Assembly (NCBI GenBank): GCA_011033025.1
Contig: WFMF01000052.1
Location: forward strand, 186,001-250,000
Length of the DNA: 64,000 nucleotides
From: Beroe forskalii
Lineage: Eukaryota; Ctenophora; Nuda; Beroida; Beroidae
Direction: 5' to 3'
The notes under the pieces are model-generated. The model had not been told where the DNA came from. It made no database searches and saw only the letters and a list, made by a program, of their open reading frames with translations. Each line of letters begins with the position of its first letter. Position 1 is the first letter of the stretch. This document shows positions 11,374 to 21,400 of the stretch, piece after piece. The translations under genes were made by a program, and so were the position numbers.

Positions 11374-11834
11374 CCTCTTGATCTCCCCTAGATCTCCTCT
11401 AGAGTCTAGATCTTATGTCCCATCTCCGATAATAATAATTGAAAGTTCAATAGCACGTCTTTCGCTAGAACTTACTAGTTTTCTTGCCCGTTTTAGTTAG
11501 CTACTTAGTTTACTCATTTGGTTTGGTGCAGTGGCAATCAGTCCACTGTTTGTTTCTTTGTGTTTCGTTTGAAATCCCTTATCTCACCGTGGGTTTTATA
11601 AAAGAGTTGACGTATTGTCGCAGATCATGTAAATGTCAAATAATATCTTCATTTTATGATCTGATGGCTTTTGATGAATGTAACTTTTCATGAAATAAAA
11701 TGTGTGCAACCTGACAACCATTATACACTCAAATGGTCAGTGAGTACAACCCTTATCTCTTTTTTACCGCCTTCCAGGGTTTTGCTATTTGCATGTTAAT
11801 AGTTTAATATGAGGACAGCAGTGGAATTGCTAAA
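11374..11834. other. intergenic or intronic, no feature seen
   Basis: AT-rich stretch with no convincing coding segment. A 69-codon frame at 11484-11693 has no splice context or motif. Confidence 0.4.
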
Positions 11835-12002
11835 CCAATCAGATGTCTGCATTAGAGTCACGTGACCAAGACTACGCCAATCAGATGTCTGCATTAGGGC
11901 CACGTGACCAAGACTACGCCAATCAGATGTCTGCATTAGGGCCACGTGACCAAGACTACACCAATCAGATATCTGTATTTTGGTCGCGTTATCACCAAAC
12001 AG
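11835..12002 (+). promoter_or_regulatory. 42-bp tandem array with CCAAT boxes and E-boxes
   Basis: CCAATCAGAT begins at 11835, 11877, 11919 and 11961, an exact 42-bp period. The first three units also contain CACGTG (once as TCACGTGA, twice as CCACGTGACC); the fourth has a degraded form. CCAAT is the NF-Y site and CACGTG the USF/MITF-TFEB/Myc-type E-box, a common pair in animal promoters. The array lies about 440 bp upstream of the first methionine of the deacetylase gene, so it is a candidate promoter element. A minisatellite that happens to contain these words is the alternative. Confidence 0.45.
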
Positions 12003-12438
12003 TGATCGACACGTGACTGTTATCTGCATGCTACCTGCTGTCGGGTGTTCAATGTTCATCCATTAATCGAGGTTTGTCCCGCCTCTTTTGTTCCTAAAAA
12101 TTTCTGCATTTGAGTTTTAACAACGTATTAAGCTGCATCTAATTTCAATCAATTTGATTTTAATTTCGAAAGATTTTACTTATATTTACTGTAAATGAAA
12201 TATTTCATGTAACTAGCATAGCGATTTCACATGCTGTTTCAACCCAATAGCAGAGTATTCAAAATTGTTACTTTATTTTAACTTTCTTCTTCTAGCCGTT
12301 AATAATTATGGATAACGAACGTAAAATAACTAAAAGTGAAATCAATCATTAACAAATAGATAAAGATCAATTAGATATTTATTAACATACCCCTATTAAA
12401 TACATTGATTAACTACATAACATAATCTTATCCCACAG

Positions 12439-15400
12439 ATGTCTATCGAACTACTTATCGGCTTTATGCTCCTGATCGCACTGATCATTGTGGTTGCCGC
12501 AGGTAAGAACAACTTCACAATTATACAATTGTTGCTGTAGTCGGTGATGAATTCTATATTTGTATATTTCGTGACTATAATTATATCATGATTATGAACG
12601 AGTTCTCGGAAATTGAATATTTTGCGGATTGTTCTATTGGCATTTCTTATGTGCGGACAGATAGATTAAAGTATAAACGTACAAATTTGATGTTCACACC
12701 GAAACGCCTTGTGCCAACAATTAAAATTTAAAAGATTAAATATAAATACCTATGTGATTGCTGACATTTGCCATTCCAGGACTTACATTATGCGCATCTT
12801 TCTAAACTTAGGTAATTGCTGCACGATCGATGAAATCGATTAAAAAATCTACAAAAAATCTACAAATGTCGATTAAAAACGATTGATTTCTAACTCTCCT
12901 CAGTTGTGACCCGGAGGATGCGGCGGGTGTCGCCAGAGCTGGTGGCTCTGCTGCCCCCAGGAGCAGGAGTGAGGGACCACCCTTACCGGAGGCCCCGCAA
13001 GCGCATCCAGGGTGAGTCTTGTTGGTTACTGTGAGTTGTTAGTTACTGCGCTGTTTACTGTTATAGTTTCTGTTAGTTCTTACTATAATTTGCTGTTAGC
13101 TGTTACCTACTGCGCTAGTTACTGCTAGTTCTTTAGTTGCTACCTTATCGGACATAATCATCACGGACCTCTAATTTCACGGACATTAATATTCACGCTC
13201 GATCCTGCCATTTCAAATTTCAAGAAAATCTCGAAATTTTCGGTTCCATTTTTTCCACGATTTAAATACTTGATTTCAATATTTATTCAATATATTTCGT
13301 TAATTAATATGATAAATTTCCATATTGCAGGTTCTAAGCATAAAAAAGAAGTATAATTTCCTTAAAAATTTTATTATTGCGTTTAAAGAGAAAGTTAGAA
13401 ATTTTGCGTCTCTACCCTAGAAATTTTAAGAGGAAATACCGGACTTAATTTTTACGGACCTGAAAATCACGGACATTAGTATCTCGGACAAAATTTTCAC
13501 GGACATTAATATTCACGCTGATGTGCTCAGCGTGAATTTAATGTCCGTGATAATTATGTCCGATAAGGTATTTACTATTAGTTACTGTCCGTTGTTAGTA
13601 ATTACTGCGCTGTTAGTTTCTGCGACTTCTTACTAAAAGCTCTCAGTTACTGTTAGCTGTTAGTGTTACTGTTGGTTAATGTAAGTTGTTAGCGCCAGTT
13701 ACTGGTAGTTGTTAGTTTAACTGCAAGTTGTTAGCATAGATTCTTCCCCCCCCCCTAAGAAAAGAGGTGTGATGAAGATTTTGGCCAAATAAGGTAGGTG
13801 GGGGAGAGTTTGCCCCAATTTCAATTCTTCTGGGGGGACTGGAACAGAAGAGGGGAGTGAACAAATTAACAGGGGGATAGGGATCTTGCAAAGAAACTTC
13901 CAAATTTGAGATGAAAATCCTGTCTCCGCGGAACCATCTCTCTCCGACCCTCTTGCTTCTTGGGACCGCGCCCCAAGTTCCCCGCCCCCTTTTGTAAGAC
14001 TGGAATATCACTGTGACGCTTCAAGTCCGTGCCTTTTTTATAGTTTATCAGCTTAACAAATATGTATCTATGTTTTTACATGTGTGACAATTAGGGGGGG
14101 GGGGGAATCAAGCCATATTTTTTGGAAAACACGTTTCTGAGACCCAAAAGGAATGCCCCGTGGGCCAACTTTTTGGCCAGGTTTGGTTCCCCAGACCCAC
14201 TGGCGCCAAAAGCGCCAAAATTTTGGCAAAATTTTGGCGCTTTTGGCGCCAAAAAATTTGAAGGCCTAACTCAAAAATCCGGCTCCATTTGTTTCTGCGG
14301 AATTTAGTCTAGTTTCACGTAAAAAAAGAATTGTGCAAAAATATCAATCGTAGCCAAGTTATTAGCCTTTCAGTGCACGGACCTAAAACTTCAAGGATAT
14401 CAATATTCACACTCGATCCTTCCACTTCAAATTTCAGCAAAAATTCGAAATTTGAACACTGGAATTGAAAATTTTTCGTTAATCAAATTTAATATGATAA
14501 ATTTCCATATTGCGGGTCTAAGCATGAAAAAGAAATATAATTTCCTTAAAAATTTTATTATTTGTGCGTTTAAAGAGATGAATCAGAAATTTTGCGTCCC
14601 TACCCTAGAACTAAAAGAGGAATTACCGGACTAAATTTTAAGAGGAATTACCGGACTAAATTTTCATGGACATTAATATTCGCGCTGAGGTGCTCAGCGT
14701 GACTACTGACTGTTATGTCCGTGATAATTATGTCCAATACGGCAGGAATTATTCCTAAATTACTGTCACCATTAACCCCCTCCCTCAGGAATTATTACCA
14801 AACTGTCACCTTTTAACAATAACCGCCCCCATGAATTATTCTCAAACCGTCACCATTATAAAAAAAACCCTATTCTCAGGAACCCCTATTCCCAGGAATT
14901 ATTCCCGAACTATCACCAAAAATTATTCCCGAACTATCACCATTTACCCTTCCCCAAGAATTATTTCCTAACTGTCACCATTAAAAAACCCTCCCCCAGG
15001 GATTATTTCCAAACTGTCACAATTATTATTAACCCCCTCCGCCAGGAATTATTCCTAAACTGTCACCATTAACCCTCTACCTAGGAATTATTCCCAAACT
15101 GAATCATGATTCATGAATCCGCCTCTCCCAGGAATCATTCCCAAACTAACACCAATAGCCCCTCTCCACAGGGATGCAGCGGGTCCGGACAGTAGTGTCC
15201 TTCGACCTCGGCACCCTCCTGCACGAGGGGGACATGACGGAGCAGGAGAGGCCCGCCAGGGTCAAGGCGACGCTGGCTCGCCTCAAGGAGACGGGCACCA
15301 TGGCCCGCATGCATTTCGTGCGCGGGCGCGAGTGCACCCAGAGCGAGGTAGGGTGACTGGATTTCGATAACTAGTGAACATGAATAGTTCTCTTAAATTA

Positions 15401-18400
15401 AAGAAATGACATAAATGTTCTTGAGTCATGTCTATCGATTTCATTGCTCGAATAATTCATTGAAGTGAGGTATTTGTAAATCATACTCTCTTTGTACCCT
15501 TTCTTCCCCCCCCCCCCCCCCCCCCTCGAACTAACACCCCCTTCAGGCACTGACCGTGCACACCCCTCGCTACTGGAAGCTGCTCGAGAGCTCCTCTGTG
15601 TTGAGTGAGGCCGAGTGCCGGGAGCTGGTGGTGAGGGAGATCAAGGACAGCGACAGCATCTACCTCAACCGGTATGAGAAACAACGTTTAATGAGAAACA
15701 ACGTTTAATAAATTTTTCGGCACTTTACAATCAAATCATATCAAAATATATTTATAGATATTAATGATAGGCTACCCTTCAGTGTAAAGATTTGTTTCAC
15801 AAGATTACATTTTCACGTTCAGAAATGTCACATGTGGAGTTGGTGTGCCCGAATCAGCTAATTTTACAACAGACTGTTTTTGAATATCAATTTCAAGCGC
15901 CAATTTCATTTCAGGTACTCGTTCCGCGCCGCCAGGCTGGCGGTCGGGTGCCTCCTCAACGTCATGGAGGAGGTGCTCTCGAGCAGAGTAAGTAACTAAT
16001 TACGTAATAATCAGTTAATTAACATCACAATAAATTCTTTACCACTTTTCAAAAGATTTTGATTTTCACGAAGATTTTACAAGTTCATTGGACAATGGAT
16101 ATCATTGCTATAGCAAGGCGTCTCTCCATCAATCATGCCACCAAATTCTCAAATTCAGGCTTGTTTTTCTACTTGTTTTTTCTGCTCATATCAAAGCCCT
16201 TATTTAACAATGTGAAATGTTTCAGGCCACTAACGGCGTGGCCGTGATCCGGCCTCCGGGCCACCACGCCGTGGAGACGGAGGCCATGGGCTTCTGCCTG
16301 CTGGGCAACGTGCCCATCGCCTGCCACAAGGCCTTCGAGGCCAACTACGAGAGGTGAGTTGATAGTCTCTTTCCTCTCCACTATGCTCCTTAGTGGAGCA
16401 TAATGGAGCATAACTAAGTGGAGCATAACTAATATTCATTAGTTATTTTATTTCGTCGTATACCCATACACCTTTATTACTTTTATAGAATATAAGACTT
16501 TGGATTAAATGATTCACTGCCTGTTTTAGGAATGAGGGATGCTATGCAAATAAAAAACTGACAGCTGCTCATGTCAGTATATTCTTGAAAAAGAAATCTT
16601 GAAATTTAAAAGGCTAAAAAGATTCTTATCACCTCTTAAAATTTTAAGAACAATACAGGATGATTGTTAATAGTTTCTACTCAATAATGCAATCAAATCA
16701 CTGTAATGGAATAACTCGGATGATTAATGTTGTTTATTTGTTAGTTGTTTATTGGATGCTAACCTTTGCCTCCGCAGGATCCTAGTGGTGGATTGGGATA
16801 TTCACCATGGAAACGGGACGCAGGACATGTTCCTGCGGGACCCCCGGGTCCTCTATATCTCAATCCACCGCTGGGATCACGGGGACTTCTACCCCGCCAC
16901 GGGGACGCCGCTGACGGTGGGGGACGGAGCCGGCGCTGGCTTCACGATCAATGTGGGCTGGAACCAGGCAAGTAGTCTCTGGCGAGTTATTTCGTAACCC
17001 AGTAACCTAGTAACCCAGTGTCCCAGTAACCTAGTAGCCTAGTAACCTAGTAGCCAAGTAACCTAGTAACCTAGTCAACTAGTAACCTAGTAACCTAGTA
17101 GCCCAGTAACCCAGTAACCTAGTAACCCAGTAACCCATTAACCCAGTAACCTAGTAACCTAGTAACCTAGTAACCCCGTAACCTAGTAACCAAGTAGCCA
17201 AGTAACCCAGTAACCTAGTAACCCAGTAACCTAGTAACCCATTAACCCAGTAACCTAGTAACCCAGTAACCCAGTAACCCATTAACCCAGTAACCAAGTT
17301 ACCTAGTAACCTAGTAATCTAGTGTTCTAGTAACCCAGTAACCTAGTAACCTTGTAACCCAGTAACCTTTTAACCTTGTAACCCAGTAATCTAGTAACCC
17401 AGTAACCTAGTAACCCAGTAACCTAATAACCCAGTAACCTAGTAAAATAGGTAGTAACCTAGTTACCAAGTAACCCAGTAACATAGTTACCTAGTTACCT
17501 AGTTACCTAGTAACCTAGTTACCTAGTAACCCAGTAACCCATTAACCCAGTAACCTAGTAACCTAGTAACCCAGTAACCTAGTAACCCAGTAACCTAGTA
17601 ACCCAGTAACCTATTACCCCCCTGCAGGCGCGGATGGGGGACGCGGAGTACCTCCGCTGCTTCCAGGAGCTGGTCCTCCCCGTGGCCAGAGAGTTCCAGC
17701 CCCAGCTGACGGTGATCAGCGCCGGCTTCGACTCTGGTGCCGGAGATCCCCTCGTAAGTGATGGTGATAACTTTAGAGTAATTACCCCTCTAATGAGTAA
17801 TAACCCTCTAATGAGTAAGGAGTAATTTATACCAAATGATAATGCAATAATCCCTCCAATTTGTGGATGGCAAAACTACTGACACCTGTATTCCCACTGA
17901 TAGAATCTGGGATTAAACCCTTGGGACAACCCCTAAGAATCTTGGAATGCTTATTGACAACACCCTACGGTTAACAATTATACTAATACCGCCCCTAAAT
18001 TCCAGGGCAGATGCTGTGTCTCTTCCTCCTGCTATGGGAAGATGACCACCTGGCTGATGGGGGTCTCCGGGGGCAGGGTCATCGTGGCTCTGGAGGTAAT
18101 TTCTCTATTTCTTAGCTCACAGTTAAAGGCATTTGTGATTGAACATTTGATGAAATGCAAAATTGTCAAAAATGATTGTTGAGACGATTTTTTTGGATAT
18201 AACTAAAATGGAGGACCTCTTTCACTTCTTAAAACTGATTGCACCTAATTTGCTCATGTAAGTCTAACAGTAACTCAGCTTGTACTCCTATTCCAGGGTG
18301 GGTACAACCTGAGGACTGTGGCGGAGGGCATGGAGGCATGCAGCAGGGCGCTCCTGGGCGAGCAGACCAGGTGCTCGCCCAAGAAGAATCCAGCGGCGGG

Positions 18401-21400
18401 GTAAGTGTTACTTAGGGAGCAAGTTGCTAAGCAACAAGCAGCTAGGTTGCTAAGCAACCCCTGCCCAGGCAGGGTAAGTGTTACTTAGGGAGCAAGTTGA
18501 AAACATCTTTTAATGATGCGAGAAAGTTTGAAAATCAGGAGCTTCCGAATAGCATGTGCTTACTAAGTTACTAGTCGTATTTAAGTGTTGTATTTAAGTG
18601 TTGGTTATTGAGCTGAACCAATCAGACACTAGTCACGAGCTTTTTAAGTCGGAGTTCAGTGACAAATCGACTGTGATTTAAAGTCAAATTACAAATGGCA
18701 TAATCGAAGTTTATTAACGTATGAACCATGATGTAGCTTATATGGTTTAAAATTCTTTAAGTTAATTGAGTCACAAACTTTCAGGGCACTGGAGAGCATC
18801 GGGGAGACGCGAAGGATTGTCTCCCCATTCTGGAACAGTCTCCAGGATCAAGGTGAGTCAAGAAACCCCGCAAGTAGGGACAAATCATGAGCTAATCACA
18901 AATCATGGAAAAAAGATTAATATGAAGTAAAAGGTTGTAACACCTGTAACTTAGTAAAAGGGACAGAAAGCTTGGCAGTAATAGCTGATTTGTAATGGTC
19001 TAACCTAACAGAGTAACAGGCAGAGATTTTCTAACTGGTACACCATAAGACCATACCTTATCGGAAATAATTATCACGGACTTTAGTTTCACGGACATAA
19101 GATTTCACGCTCGATCCAGCGACTTCAAATTTCAACAAAAATTTTCTTCCACGATTTGAATATTTGAATTGAAGATTTTTTTAAATAATTTTTGCTCATT
19201 TAAATGTTAAATTTTCATATTGCAGGTACTAAGCATCAAAAAGAAGTATTTTTTCCTTAAAAAGTTTATCATTTGTTAATTTAAAGAGATGAAGTCAGAA
19301 ATTTTGCGACTTGCGTCTGTACCATAGAAATTTTAAGAGGAAATACCGGACTTAATTTTCACGGACCTGAAAATCACGGACATTAATATCACGGACGAAA
19401 TTTTCACAGACATTAATATTCACGCTGAGGTGCTCAGCGTGAATGTAATGTCCGTGATAATTATGTCCGATAAGACGATAAGGTAATATCCAAACATTCA
19501 AGCATTTATGTATTTTAATATAACTTAAATTAGGAAACTTCAACTTAAGAGACATCATAAACGGAAGTGAACTTCAAACATTATTCTCTTTGGACTTTGA
19601 GTTACTAATTATTTAACCTTGATTTGATTAAGCTGAGTCTAATTCAGGCATTATTTCAGGGGAAGAACAGTTAAAGTGCAGTGTGGCTGGGTGTGACTAC
19701 AGCACCAAACTCAGGGCGAATATGGACCTACACGCTCAGACACACTGTGGTATGTAACTATGTGCTTATGTAGGAAATAAATTCTCGAGAGTAGTACATT
19801 TTACAATCAAAACGCGACGTAACTCAACGCGACAACCAAAACAAGAATTGCGCCCGTTACCCATCTGCGGGCGCTTAATTTCCCTCCCCCGAGCTTGAAG
19901 AAGATATTAATAGAAACGTGCAATTCTATATAATGCATGTGGGACGTAGGCAGCTTCGAGTTCGATCCACGTTGATGAGCTTTTAAACAACGCAATTGAA
20001 TTACTTCGCGAAGTTATTTGAAAACTCCGCGGTAGTTTGCCATGGTTTTCACGGTTGAACTTGGAGCAACTAGCATTGATGATTCAATTTCATGATACGC
20101 AATTTCATGATACAGTAATTTGTTTTTTTTTTCATCAATTTAATCAGAAATAGGACGATAGGTGGTTGCAAACATCTTCAATTGTAACAATTAAAACGTC
20201 GTGTTCTTGTGATATATTTCAATGAATATATCATTCATCATCAACATTCTGATCATTAAAACGGAAGTGAACATATTCAAATCATTATTCTTATCTTAAT
20301 TTAAATTAAATAATTAAATTAACATTGATTTGAATAATACTGAGTCTAATACGATAATCATTATTTCAATATACATTATACAATATGCAGTGTGGCTGGG
20401 TGTGACTAATAGCACCAAACTCAGGGCAATTATTTACCTTTAGCTAATTCAAGACTGTGGTATGAATAACTATGTGTTGCGTGTGTTCAAATAAACTTCT
20501 CAGAATAGTACATCTTAGACCCGTTCTAGAATGATTATTGAGGGCTATAGCTCGAGCTATAGCTCGAGCAAATTGACGAAGAAATCCCTATTCTACACAC
20601 CATAATTTGTTTTTCCACCATAAATTGTTCAAAATTGCTCGAATTTCAAACATTGGTAAAGTGTTGACTCAGCGCTTGAATTTTCGTTAGAAATTTGATA
20701 GGCTAACTAAAGCTTAACTTGAGCGCGCCACGCATGATGTTGAGCCGCAGCGCCGCGCACAAAACTGCTCGATAATATCCATCCCTAATCTTGCGGGTGA
20801 AAGCGCGCAATTGCACTTGCTATTGTTACGCGACTCCGCTTTGGTACCATTGTTGACAGTATCTCCCTCAAATATGAGGACATCTCCCTCAAATTTGCGG
20901 ACATCTCCCTCAAAATTTTGTGGACATATCTCCCTCGGACTTTCCGGGCACTTTCCGAAATTACAGTAGTTGTATTGCAAATCTGGACCTGCTATGCAAA
21001 TATCCTATTTCTCACCTTCCCAAACACGATCTCTGCTAACCCTCTCATTTGCCTTTTTGTATTCACAAAAAGGTCAATGGGGAGGGGAAAATGTAGCCGG
21101 ATGTCATTTTGATACGGATGCTTGGTTAAAAGTAAAACTAAAATATCAGTTGCATTTCCTATTTTAGGATGTTAGATCTCATCACAAGCAATCTGTATAA
21201 ACTCTGGTAGAGCAGGATTAATGTTTGGAATATTTCAGCTCAGAACCAGAGGATGTGGGCATGTGACGATTGCTCCTTCTCAACAGCAAAAGAGAAAACG
21301 CTGAAGAGTCACATGCTCACCCACAAGAGGGGGGTAGCCTCGTCAGACGAGCCGCGGTCACACGCAGGTGAGCATTTTATGAACTCATAACCCATATTAT

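Larger units (their letters stand above)
15172..18852 (+). other. class IIb deacetylase domain with intact active site
   Basis: IRPPGHHA (residues 190-197) gives the catalytic histidine pair H195/H196. [10 protein letters not shown] (230-239) gives zinc ligands D232 and H234. [13 protein letters not shown] has the third zinc ligand, D323. GGYN has the catalytic tyrosine, Y363. The order and spacing match the HDAC6 catalytic domains, as do [22 protein letters not shown] and the tail GALESIGET, which resembles the end of HDAC6 domain 2. HDAC6 usually has two such domains in tandem; only one is present here. Predicted active. HDAC10 is the other candidate relative but lacks this tail, as far as I recall. 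Confidence 0.88.

Noticed and set aside
16169-16439. Minus-strand open frames opposite deacetylase exon 6
   Set aside because: Shadows of the GC-rich exon; the + strand carries the IRPPGHHA motif and correct splice sites.
14745-17620. Possible CRISPR-like spaced repeats (minisatellites)
   Set aside because: The repeats are contiguous and variable without unique spacers, in introns of an animal gene.
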